From contig CP073042.1 of NCBI GenBank assembly GCA_018114805.1, positions 1,302,001-1,366,000 of the forward strand: a stretch of 64,000 bases of DNA, given 5' to 3'. Source of the stretch: Candidatus Streptomyces philanthi (GTDB lineage: Bacteria > Actinomycetota > Actinomycetes > Streptomycetales > Streptomycetaceae). The notes below the pieces were generated by a model. That model ran no database searches, was not told where the DNA came from, and saw nothing but the letters and a program-made list of their open reading frames with translations. The first letter of the stretch is position 1, and the number at the start of each line of letters is the position of its first letter. The translations under genes were made by a program, and so were the position numbers. Shown piece by piece: positions 18,640 to 27,482 of this stretch.

Positions 18640-19245
18640 TCAGGCCAGGTGGCCCGTGTCGTTGCAGCGCTCGATGGCGGGCTCGCCGTACGCCCAGCCC
18701 AGGACGGACAGCGAGGTCGGGTCGAGGCGGACGCGGGCCCCGAAGGAGAGGTCGAAGCCCAGCCAGCGGGCGGCCAGCGAGCGCAGGATGTGGCCGTGGG
18801 CGAAGACGAGCACGTCGCGGTCGGCGGAGCGGGCCCAGGCCACGACGGAGTCGGCGCGCTCCGTGACGTCGGCCACCGACTCGCCGCGGCTGGGGGCGCC
18901 GGGCACGTCGGTGGGCACGCCGTCGCGCCAGATCAGCCAGTCGGGGCGGGTCGCCTTGATCGCCTCGAGGGTCATGCCCTCGTACGGGCCGTAGTCTCAC
19001 TCGAGCAACGCGTCCCAGGGCGTCGCGCGGTCGCCGAAGCCCGCCAGCTCACAGGTCTCGCTGGCACGCACCAGGGGGCTGGTGCGCACCTCGACCCCCG
19101 GCAGCCCGCCCCACGGCCCGCGGCCCAGGAGCTTAGCGCCGCCCCGCCCCTCGTCCAGGAGCGGGATGTCCGTGCGGCCCGTGTGCTTGCCGGACAGCGA
19201 CCACGCGGTCTGTCCGTGGCGGGCCAGCAGGATGCGTGCTGCCAT
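18640..19245 (-). pseudogene. Histidine phosphatase family protein with in-frame TGA
   Basis: A phosphoglycerate-mutase-like phosphatase of about 201 residues. The catalytic motif [15 protein letters not shown] is at the N terminus, [16 protein letters not shown] in the middle, and the second histidine in [20 protein letters not shown]. The reading is continuous in one frame except for a TGA at 18997-18999. Homologues have Trp there (ALLE-W-DYGPYEG), so a single G-to-A change from TGG explains it. Whether this is a real nonsense mutation or a consensus error cannot be told from the sequence. The family dephosphorylates small phosphometabolites; the specific substrate is unknown. The stop at 18640 is followed by duplicated GCGCGCCGTCAGGCCAG segments. 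Confidence 0.8.
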
Positions 19246-19517
19246 GGAGGTGAGCCTTTCGCTCGTTCGGGGGGTTAGTGGGGCAGGTCCGGCATGCCGG
19301 GGACCCGTCGCCCATCATCGCCTACGAGTTCGATGAGCAACCCGCTGGGCCGCCGTGGCGTCTAGTTCCCTGCGCACCACGACCGAGGGAAACCCAACAA
19401 CGGGTAAACGTGGCGTTTCGCCGCACTCGCCAGGGGTGGTGCACGGGTTGCCGCACGGAGACCGTACGGTTGACTGCGCGCCTTTGGCCGCCTGATCACA
19501 CTTGGGAGACCGACCGG

Positions 19518-20555
19518 ATGCCCCACACCGCGCCCCGTACCGGGACACCACAGCGCACGCAGCCCCGCTGGTGGGCCGAGCTGCCGCTGATCGCCCTGGT
19601 GTACGCCGCGTACTCGGCCGGCCGACTGCTGGCGCGGGGCTCCGTGTCCAGCGCGGTCGACCACGGCCTCGGCATCCTGGAGTTCGAGCAGGCGCTGCGC
19701 ATCGACTTCGAGACGCCGCTGAACGACCTGTTCACCAAGCACGCGTCGCTCGGCATACCGGCCGACTTCGCGTACGCGTCGCTGCACTACATCGTCACGC
19801 CCGCGATCCTGGTCTGGCTGTGGAAGCGCCGCCCCACCCAGTACCGGGCGATGCGCACCTGGCTGATGCTCTCCACGCTCATCGGTCTCATCGGCTTCAT
19901 CACCCTGCCCACCTGCCCGCCCCGGCTGCTCGACGCCAGCCACGGCCTCGTGGACACGATGGCGCAGTACGGGTCGTACGGCTGGTGGGGCGGCGAGGCG
20001 AGCGCGCCGCGCGGCCTCGGCGGGCTGACCAACCAGTACGCGGCGATGCCGAGCCTGCACGTGGGCTGGGCCCTGTGGTGCGGCATCGCGCTGTACCGGC
20101 ACGGGAAGTCGGGTTGGGCCAAGGCCGCCGGCGTCGCGTACCCGCTGCTCACGACGGTCATCGTGATGGGCACCGCGAACCACTACTTCCTCGACGCGGC
20201 TGCCGGCGCGGCCGTGATGGGCCTCGGCTTCCTGCTCGCCCGGCCCGCGCTGCGGCTGACCGACCGGGTCTGGGCGCGGTTGACGGCGCGCCCGACGAGC
20301 GGCGCGTCGGCCGACGCGGGCCTCGGGGCGGCCAGGGCCGAGCCGGCGGCGGCTGACCTGGTAGCCTCCGACGCGGCCGGGGCCGAGCTGGCCGGCTGCG
20401 ACACGGCCACCGGTCCCGATCTCGGGGTGAGCGCGTCGAGTGTCAGTGGTGGGTGCGAGACTTCGGCGGGTGAGCACATCCCTCAACAGTCGACGCGAGA
20501 TGCCGACCGACACGCCACCGCCCCAGCGGACGGCGCTCCGGCAGCGGCTCGCTGA
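19518..20555 (+). CDS. PAP2-superfamily membrane phosphatase/phosphotransferase
   Basis: A 345-residue integral membrane protein with about six hydrophobic segments. The N-terminal segment is LPLIALVYAAYSAGRLLARG. The motif CPPRLLD is near residue 137. The lipid-phosphatase signature follows as MPSLHVGWALW and ANHYFLDAAAGAAVMGL, which supply the catalytic His residues. This form (CPxR, SLHVGW, NHYFLD) matches the PAP2 subgroup related to inositol-phosphoryl transferases and actinobacterial phospholipid remodelling. The tail after residue 255 is Ala/Asp-rich and overlaps the start of the next gene by up to 86 bases, so the true stop may be earlier if a frameshift is hidden there. ATG at 19518 with GGGAGA upstream. 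Confidence 0.88.
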   Translation: MPHTAPRTGTPQRTQPRWWAELPLIALVYAAYSAGRLLARGSVSSAVDHGLGILEFEQALRIDFETPLNDLFTKHASLGIPADFAYASLHYIVTPAILVWLWKRRPTQYRAMRTWLMLSTLIGLIGFITLPTCPPRLLDASHGLVDTMAQYGSYGWWGGEASAPRGLGGLTNQYAAMPSLHVGWALWCGIALYRHGKSGWAKAAGVAYPLLTTVIVMGTANHYFLDAAAGAAVMGLGFLLARPALRLTDRVWARLTARPTSGASADAGLGAARAEPAAADLVASDAAGAELAGCDTATGPDLGVSASSVSGGCETSAGEHIPQQSTRDADRHATAPADGAPAAAR

Positions 20556-21884
20556 GCTGCGGGGTCCACGGGTCGCCCCGCGCCCCCTGGACGCCCGCGC
20601 GCTGGCGGCGCTCGCGGCCAACCCCGGCTGCCGCCGCGCGCTGCTCGACGGTGCGGGAGTGGACAAGACGGCCCTGGCCAGAGCGCTGGGCTCGCCGGCG
20701 CCGTTCGGCCAGTCGCAGTTCGCCCACCAGCGTGGCCACGTCTTCGAGGCCCGCGTCACCGCGGACGGCGGCGAGCAGCTCGTCGCCCTGCTGCGGGAGC
20801 GGCTGAGCGATCCCGGGCCTCCTCCCCCGCCAGGCGGCGTGGACGCGCCCGAGCTGGTGGCCGACGGCCCCGCGGGGCGCACGGCGCGCACCCGGCTCGC
20901 GCTCGCGCGGGCCACGGCCGCCGGCCGGTGGGCCGTGCTGCGGCACCCCATGGTGAGCGTGGAGGTGGCCGGTTCGCCCGCATACCTGGAGCCGGACGGG
21001 CTGGTGGTGCACCCGGACGGGAGCTGGACCGTCGTGGAGATCAAGTCGTTCCCGATCCTGGATGGCTCGGCCGACCCGACGAAGGTGGGCGCGGCGGCGC
21101 GACAGGCGGCGGTGTACGTGCTGGCGCTGCGCGAGCTGGCCGACGAGGTGGCCGCCGACGGCGGCCCGACACCGGGCGCGGCCGGTGCGCCGGGCGCGCG
21201 GGAGCACGCGCCCGGCGGGGGGCGACGCGGGGCTGAGCGGGCCGGTGGACGGCACCGTGGGCGCGGCCGGCCTGGTGCGGCAGCGGGCGCTGCTCGTGTG
21301 TCCCAAGGACTTCTCCAACCTCCCGACGGCCGAGCTGATCGACGTGCGCAAGCAGCTCTCCGGTGACCAGTCGGCAGCTCGCGCGGCTGACACGGGTCGA
21401 GGAGATCGCCGCCGAGCTGCCGGACGACGCGACGTTCGACCTCCGGCTCGCGGACGACGGCAAGACGCCGACGCGACCGGCGGCGGAGCTGACCGCCACG
21501 GTGGACGCGGTGCCGGCGGCGTACGTACCGGACTGCCTGGCCTCGTGCGAGCTGGCCTTCCAATGTCGGCGGGCGGCGCGGGCCGCCGGCGCGGTGGAGG
21601 TGCTCGGGCGCGAGGTGCGGGGCGAGCTGGGCGGCCTGACCACGGTGGAGGCCGTGCTCGGGGCGGCGCTCGGCGAGGGGCCCACGTGCGACGCGGCCCA
21701 GCCCTCGGCCCCGGACCGGGCGACCGACCCGGACCAGGCGGTGGATGCGGACCAGGCGGCCGACCCGGCCGTGCGCGCCCTGCGCCGGGCGGCGGCGCTG
21801 CGGGCCCAGGCGCTCGCGGAGGCGGGCCTGGAGCCCGGGCCGGCCGCTCGGGCCACGGACTTTGGGGAGGTCGCGTGGCGCTGA
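20470..21884 (+). CDS. PD-(D/E)XK nuclease with Cas4/Dna2-like iron-sulfur cysteines, frameshifted
   Basis: First gene of a four-gene operon. After reconstruction the protein has about 470 residues. A Cys near the N terminus (NPGCRR, codon 20629-20631) is followed by a RecB-type nuclease core: Asp in YLEPDGLVV (about 20985-21005) and ExK in VVEIKSF (21037-21045). Further on come QRALLVCPKDFSNLP and LTRVEEIAAELPDD. The C-terminal three Cys are in CLASCELAFQC (TGC 21534, TGC 21546, TGT 21564). One early Cys plus three late Cys around a PD-(D/E)XK core is the 'iron staple' layout of Cas4, AddB and Dna2. One-base shifts near 21225 and 21358 break the frame. The start may be the GTG at 20470 or the ATG at 20500. 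The nuclease call is from motifs; the function is inferred. Confidence 0.7.
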
Positions 21885-23344
21885 TGACGACGCTGGCACG
21901 GATGGAGGCCATGCACGGCGGACGGGCGCTGCCGACCGCGACGGTGCGCCACCGGCACCTGACCGACCGGCCGCTGGCCCTGGTGCCGCTGACCACCGCG
22001 GGCGAGGCGGGCGCGCCGCTCGGCACGCTGGTGGGCACGGACCGGGACGCGCCACGGCTGCTGGTGGTGGCGCAGCCGCGCGACCGCGACCTGCGCTTCG
22101 CCTTCCTCGCCGCGCTGGCCGAGGAGATGCTGCCGCACTTCGCCGCGGGCGCGGACGAGGTGGAGTGGGAGGAGCGCAAGGAGACCGACCCAGAGACCGG
22201 CAAGCGGGTCACGGTGCAGGTCGAGCTGTGCGCCGACGCCCCGCAAGTGCTCGTGCCCAGCGGGCCCGGCATCGACTTCGTACGGCTGCTCGGCCGCTCG
22301 ATGCGGTTCCGCCGGGCGGCCGAGTACGAGCCGGAGGAGCGCGCGGGCGCGCCGCTGGCGTCGGGTCCGGGCGCCACCGAGCTGGGCGAAGGGCCACGGC
22401 ACGGTGACGTGCCACGCGCCGCGCCGGCCCGGGTGCCGCTGCTCGGACGCTGGCTGACGCACTACGGGGAGCGGGCGCGGGTGCCCGGCTCCTCGCTGCT
22501 GCTCGCGCTGACCGACCTGCTGGGCCAGCACTGGGCGACCGGCCAGAGCAGGCTTGAGGACCAGCACCTGGGCACCCTCCTGGCCTGGATCGACCCGCCG
22601 GCCGGGCTCGCGGGCCCGGAGGCGGCGCTGCGCGCCGAGACGGCCCGCGACGACCGGGGGCAGTTGCTGTGCCCGCCGGCCGGGCCGGCCACGGACACGG
22701 AGTTCGACAACCGGTTGCTGGCCCGGGCCATGGCGCGGTACGACGCGGCCCGGAGCCGCGGCGTGCCGGCGGACGTCGCCGCGGCCGAGCGCGAGGTGCG
22801 GGAGCTGGTCGCCAGCCAGCTCCGGCCCACCTGGGAGGCGCTGTGGCGCGGCGTCGACCTGCTGCGGGCGCTGCCGCCCGGGAGCAGGGTCGCCGACCGG
22901 TGGAAGCGCGACCGCTGGTCGTACACGGGCCACCGGGACCGGGTGCGGGCCGGCGAGCCGCCGTAGCCGAAGTGGGACGAAGCGGTGACCGCGGCGCGGA
23001 AGCTGGCCGCCTGCGAGACCGCGCAGGCCCAGGTCGACGCCCAGGAGGCGCTGGACGACCCGCTGGTGTTGGCGGCCCGGTGGCTGTCGGGTGAGGCGTT
23101 CGCGGGCGAGGTGGCCGAGGTCGTCATGGCGTACTCGCAGGCGAAGGTCGCGCGCCCGCGCCCGCTAGTCACCGTGCGCACCGACGACCGCCCGCTGCTC
23201 GACGAGGGCGTCAAGGTCTACCGCGCGCTGCCCGACGGCAAGACGCAGACGGCCGAGTTCGTGGCGTACGAGACGGCTGAGGCGTACGTGGCGGGTAGAG
23301 CGGGCGAGGCGCCCGGCACGGCGGGCGGGGTCGGCGGGGCGTGA
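21875..23344 (+). CDS. Unknown protein of the nuclease-helicase operon, in-frame TAG
   Basis: The GTG start overlaps the nuclease stop by 10 bases and has GGGGAGG just upstream, so translation is coupled. The protein would be 489 residues, but codon 364 (22964-22966) is TAG; the same frame continues cleanly on both sides (VRAGEPP-stop-PKWDEAVTAARKLA), most simply CAG to TAG. No signal peptide or membrane segment is present. Visible blocks are RLLVVAQPRDRDLRFAFLAAL, WEERKETDPETGKRVTVQVEL, LLALTDLLGQHWATGQSRLEDQHL, and a C-terminal beta-rich part YSQAKVARPRPLVTVRTDDR...VYRALPDGKTQTAEFVAYE that could be a barrel. I do not recognise the family. Its place between nuclease and helicase suggests a structural or DNA-loading subunit. 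Confidence 0.7.
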
Positions 23345-23345
23345 C

Positions 23346-23733
23346 GTGGCGCCGCTGGTGGTGCTGCGGCTGACCGGGGGCATGGGGCGGGGCAAGGAGC
23401 CGGAGCCCGGCTCGGTGCCCGAGGAGGGCGACCGGGTGTGCTGGACGCTGTTCGAGCACGCCCCGCGCGGCGGCCCGGAGCTGCCCGACCCCGAGCAGAC
23501 CCCGTGGACGCACGGCGGCCCACCGCCGCGCGCCGAGCCCACCGCCGCGCGCCGGGGCCGAGGCCGGCGCCGTGGCCCCGGATGACGCCGCTGGCGCCGT
23601 TCCCGCCGCCCGGTCCGCTCCCGCCGCCGACGCGGCGGGAGACGCGGGCCCGGACTGGGTCGGCGCCCCCGGCGCGCCACCGCCCGACCCCGCCTGCCAA
23701 CCCGACCCCGTGACTGACGAGGACTTCCTGTGA
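23346..23733 (+). CDS. Small unknown protein of the nuclease-helicase operon, frameshifted
   Basis: GTG two bases after the preceding stop. The first 60 residues (VAPLVVLRLTGGMGRGKEPE..., DRVCWTLFEHAPRG) are well coded. After a Pro/Ala-rich stretch the frame shifts by one base, somewhere between 23535 and 23590. The end reads AADAAGDAGPDWVGAPG...DPVTDEDFL and its stop TGA overlaps the helicase start as GTGA. The reconstructed length is about 128 residues. The overlap at both ends is the best evidence that this is a real gene rather than a spacer. No domain is recognised; the C-terminal acidic DEDF tail could be a docking peptide, which is speculation. Confidence 0.55.
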
Positions 23734-25197
23734 GCGACGCCGACGCCGCCGCCCCCGCACGCCTCGCCGACCCCCCTGGCTCCACAGGCTCCACTGGCCC
23801 CAGTGGCTCCACCGGCTCCTTCGATGCCGGCGCCGACTCCGGCGACCGCGCGGCCCCGGCCGGCCGGACCGGGTTCGCCCCCGGGGCCGCGGCCGCGGCG
23901 GCCACAGCGGCCATCCTGCGGGACACGATGGCCGATGCCGAGCGCGGCGTGGTGGTCGATTCGCCGCCCGGCGCGGGCAAGTCCACGCTGGTGGTGCGGG
24001 CGGCCCGTGAGCTGGCCGCCGCCGGCCGCCCGCTGATGGTCGTCGCGCAGACCAACGCGCAGGTGGACGACCTGGTGATCCGGCTGGCCGAGGCGGAGCC
24101 CGAACTGCCCATCGGCCGGCTGCACAGCAGCGACGCTACGGCGTACGACCCGGCGCTGGACGCGCTGCCCGCGGTGCGCACCTCCGCGAAGGTGGGCGAC
24201 CTCGCCGGGCTCGACGTGGTGATCTCGACGGCCGCGAAGTGGGCGCACACCAAGAACGTCGAGCCATGGCGGCACGCCATCGTGGACGAGGCGTACCAGA
24301 TGCGCTCGGACGCGCTGCTCGCCGTGGCAGGACTCTTCGAGCGGGCGCTGTTCGTCGGCGATCCCGGACAGCTCGACCCGTTCAGCGTGGTGGGCGCCGA
24401 GCAGTGGTCCGGGCTCTCCTACGACCCGTCGGCCAGCGCCGTCAGCACGGCTCCTGGCGCACAACCCCGGCCTGCCGCAGCACCGGCTGCCGGTCTCGTG
24501 GCGGCTGCCAGCGTCGGCCGCGCCGCTGGTCTCGGCCGCCTTCTACCCGTACACGCCCTTCCGCAGCGGCACCGAGCACGGCGACCGGCGGCTGTCGTTC
24601 GGGGTGGCGTCCGACAGTTCGGGCGTGGACCGGGTGCTGGACGTGGCGGCCGACGCGGGCTGGGGCCTGCTGGAGCTGCCCGCCCGGCACACCCCGCGCA
24701 CGGATCCGGAGGCAGTGCGCGCGGTGGCCCTGGTGGTGCGCCGGCTGCTGGACCGGGGCGGGGCCGCGACCAGCGAGCGCTCCCCCGACCCGGTGCCGCT
24801 GACGGCGGCCCGGATAGCGGTCGGCACGGCTCACCGCGACCAGGCCGCGGCTGTCCGCGCGGCTCTGGCCGAGCTGGGCGTCTCCGGCGTGGTGGCGGAC
24901 ACCGCGAACCGGCTCCAGGGGCGGGAGTTCGACGTCACGGTGGTGCTGCGCCCGCTCTCGGGCCGGCCCGACGCCACCGCCTTCCACCTGGAGACGGGCC
25001 GGCTGTGCGTGCTCGCGTCCCGGCACCGGCACGCGTGCGTGGTCGTGTGCCGGGCCGAGGTGCCCGAGCTGTTGGACGACCACCCGTCGACGGAGCCCGT
25101 CCAACTCGGCGTGAGCATGAAGTTCCCGGATGGTTGGGAGGCCCACCACGCCGTCCTGGCCCACCTCAACGAGCACCGGGTGCGCTGGCGTCCCTGA
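23730..25197 (+). CDS. SF1 (Upf1/Dna2-like) helicase, frameshifted
   Basis: Last gene of the operon, about 489 residues. Motif I is SPPGAGKSTL, motif Ia AQTNAQVDDLVIRLAE, motif II (Walker B) IVDEAYQM, motif III LFVGDPGQLDPF, motif IV region LPVSWRLPASAAPLVSAAFY, motif V ADTANRLQGREFDVTVVL and motif VI LCVLASRHRHACVVV. These are the order and spacing of superfamily 1B helicases of the Upf1/Dna2 group. A one-base shift near 24450 separates motif III from motif IV. The N-terminal 45 residues are a low-complexity G-S-T repeat. ATP-dependent unwinding or translocation on nucleic acid is inferred from the motifs. The partner nuclease in the same operon suggests joint end processing. Confidence 0.8.
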
Positions 25198-25242
25198 GCC
25201 CCGGCCGTCGCGCCCCGGGCCCGGGCGCCCGGCGGGGGCCGC

Positions 25243-26038
25243 TCACCCCGCGTGGTGGCGGGCGCCCGGCGGGGAGGCCAGTACGGCGACCCCCGTCCGG
25301 CCGGCGTCGACGTCGAGGACGGTTCCGTGCACGAAGCCGGCCTCGTCGCCGGCCAGGTAGAGCGCGGCGGCGGCGACGGCGTCGGGGTGGCCGCTCCGGC
25401 CGGCCGGGGTGCCGATCATCAGGTCCTCGCCGAGGTACGCCGCGTCCGGCGCGAGGTCCGGGGCGGATCACGCCCGGCGACACCGCGTTGACCCGGATAC
25501 CGAGCGGGCCGAACTCGGCGGCCGAGGCCCGCGTCAGCGTCTCCACGGCCCCCTTGGTCGAGCTGTACAGGCCGCCCGTCGGCAGCCCGAGGCGGGCCAC
25601 CCAGCTCCCGAGGTTGACGATCACCCCGCCACCGTTGTCGATCATCTCCGGCAGCACGGCCTGGGTGAGGAAGAAGGCCGCCTTGACGTTGACCACGTAC
25701 ACCCGGTCGAAGGTCGCCTCGTCCGTGTCCAGGGTGGCGGCGGGCGGGAAGACGCCGGCGTTGTTGACCAGGATGTCGAGCGGGCGGCCGAGCGCCGCGC
25801 GGGTGGCGGCGGCGGACGCCCGGCTCGCGGCGGGGCCGCCGTCGAGGTCGGCCGGTACGAAGTCGGCGCGCCCGCCGTCGGCGCGGATCGCGGCCACGAC
25901 CGCGTCCCCCCGCGCGGCGTCGCGGCCGGAGACGATCACGTGCGCTCCCTCGGCCGCGAAGAGGCGGGCCACTGAGCGGCCGATGTTGCTGGTCGAACCG
26001 GTGATGAGGGCCGTCCTGCCGGCCAGTCGCTGTGTCAT
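25243..26038 (-). CDS. SDR-family oxidoreductase divergent from a TetR gene, frameshifted
   Basis: Starts MTQRLAGRTALITGSTSNIGRSVARLF (TGxxxxIG cofactor motif). It keeps ILVNNAGVFPPA, the catalytic Ser in GSWVARLG, and YSSTK (YxxxK), then GIRVNAVSPGVI. After that a one-base shift near 25465 moves the end to the neighbouring frame: PDAVAAAALYLAGDEAGFVHG, then a Val-Asp-Ala-Gly ending and a stop at 25243. The reconstructed length is about 265 residues, normal for the family. It is transcribed divergently from the TetR gene across a 28-base palindrome that overlaps its promoter region, so repression by that TetR protein is likely. The substrate is unknown. Confidence 0.85.
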
Positions 26039-26057
26039 GGCGGCGAACGTACGGAGC

Positions 26058-26085
26058 CGATTTTGGACTCTCAAGTCCAAAATCG
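26058..26085. promoter_or_regulatory. Palindromic operator between SDR and TetR genes
   Basis: A perfect inverted repeat with 12-base arms, CGATTTTGGACT and AGTCCAAAATCG, separated by CTCA. It starts 20 bases upstream of the SDR start codon and 100 bases before the TetR start. Its size and position fit a TetR dimer-pair operator controlling both genes. Confidence 0.8.
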
Positions 26086-26185
26086 TGCCCTCCGGGGCGG
26101 GTCGCGACCCGGCGCCGTCTCGGCATCCGGTCGCGAGCCGTCCAGTCATGGACCGCTTGATCCACCGCGTCGTAGGCTGCGCGGC

Positions 26186-26792
26186 ATGGCGTTCACGGCC
26201 AAGGGGCGGGCGACCCGGCAGCGCATCATCGAGGGCGCCGCCGGCTACCTGCGTGGCGACGACCCCGGCAACGTCACGCTCGACGACATCCGCGCGGCCA
26301 CCAGCACCAGCAAGAGCCAGCTCTTCCACTACTTCCCGAACGGGAAGGAGGAGTTGCTGCTCGCGGTGGCTCGGCACGAGTCCGACCGGGTACTGGCCGA
26401 CCAGCAGCCCTTCCTGGGCTCGCTCGACTCGTGGGACGCGTGGGAGCAGTGGCGGCGGGTGGTCATCGGGCGGTACCGCGTCCAGGGCCCGCGCTGCCCG
26501 CTCGCCGCACTGATCGGCCAGGTCAGCACCGTGCCGGGGGCCGCCGAGGTGACCGCGTCGCTGTTGCGGCGGTGGCAGGAACACCTGCGGCGGGGCATCC
26601 TCGCCATGCAGGAGAGCGGCGAGGTGAGCCCGCACGTGGATGCGGACCGCACGGCCGCGGCCTTCGCGGCCGGCACCCAGGGCGGGGTGATCGTGCTCCG
26701 CTCGACCGGGGACACCTTCCACCTGGAGGCGGTCCTCGACGCTCATCTCCCACCTGCGCGGTGGCGGCCCGCCCCGCCCCGCCACCGACTGA
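26186..26792 (+). CDS. TetR/AcrR-family repressor, late frameshift
   Basis: The N-terminal helix-turn-helix is intact: TRQRIIEGAAGYLRGDDPG, LDDIRAATSTSKSQLFHYFPNGKEELLLAV. The ligand domain contains CPLAALIGQVSTVPGAAEV, the C-terminal pattern of the LmrA/YxaF-like TetR subgroup. At about 26740 the reading leaves the expected frame; restoring it gives a short end (ISHLRGGGPPRPATD) with the stop at 26790-26792 and a total of about 201 residues. Read without correction the frame runs on to 26908 through low-complexity sequence. It probably represses itself and the divergent SDR through the palindrome at 26058-26085. The ligand is unknown. Confidence 0.85.
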
Positions 26793-26912
26793 GCGCCCCG
26801 CTCCCCCGGTTCGACCCACGGGCCCCGGTACGCCGTGTCCGTACGCCGGGCTGGAGCGCTCTTGCGCGGGGCAGGACAATGGAACGCGGCACTCAACGCT
26901 GGAGGTAGACAC

Positions 26913-27281
26913 ATGTCCGAGCCGCATTCGGCTGCCAACCCCCGCACCAGCCCAGCGCGGCGCCTCAAACCCGCACCGCTACTCTTCGAGCCGTCCGAGG
27001 CCACCGCGGACCCCGAGCACTTCTTCGACCTGGAGTCGATAGAGGACCCGCGCGAGCTGTTGTCCCGCTCGACCGAGCTGACCCTCGCGTTCCGGGCCGC
27101 GGCGGACCGGGCCACCGAGTTCCAGGCGGTGGCGGCGGCTCAACTCGCCGACCCCCAGTGGTTCGACCGGCTCTCCCTGGCCGTGATCGCCGAGCGCGCG
27201 GACTGGACCGAGGACTACGCGCGGAAGATGGTCGAGTACGGCCGCGAGCTGATGCGCGCCGGCACCATAACGGAGGCGTGA
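26913..27281 (+). CDS. Conserved hypothetical protein
   Basis: GGAGGT at 26901-26906 precedes the ATG, an unusually good ribosome binding site. The 122-residue product (MSEPHSAANPRTSPARRLK...) is soluble, with a disordered first 30 residues. The remainder is helical: FFDLESIEDPRELLSRSTELTLAFRAAADRATEFQAVAAAQLADPQ, then SLAVIAERADWTEDYARKMVEYGRELMR. I recognise no named domain. Amphipathic helices without membrane segments suggest a small helical bundle or a partner-binding protein. It is transcribed in the same direction as the TetR gene but separated by 120 bases. Confidence 0.7.
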   Translation: MSEPHSAANPRTSPARRLKPAPLLFEPSEATADPEHFFDLESIEDPRELLSRSTELTLAFRAAADRATEFQAVAAAQLADPQWFDRLSLAVIAERADWTEDYARKMVEYGRELMRAGTITEA

Positions 27282-27482
27282 CCGGGGCCGGCGGGCCGCT
27301 CCGCGCCGCGGCGGCCCGGGTCCGGCGCGGTCCGGCCCTGGCCACGCCGGGTCGGACACCGTTTCGAATGCACCGGTGGCACATGCCCGCCAGGTAGTCG
27401 GGGGCGCAAGATACTCCGTACTGCCCCGCCCTGTCCTGGTTTCCGGAATTCACCCAAAACGGAAACTGAACGCCCGGTAAGT

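Noticed and set aside
17081..19000. A 639-codon minus-strand frame
   Set aside because: Low-complexity Arg-rich translation antisense to the TPR regulator.
19362..22055. An 897-codon minus-strand frame
   Set aside because: Antisense shadow of the PAP2 and nuclease genes with no recognisable domain.
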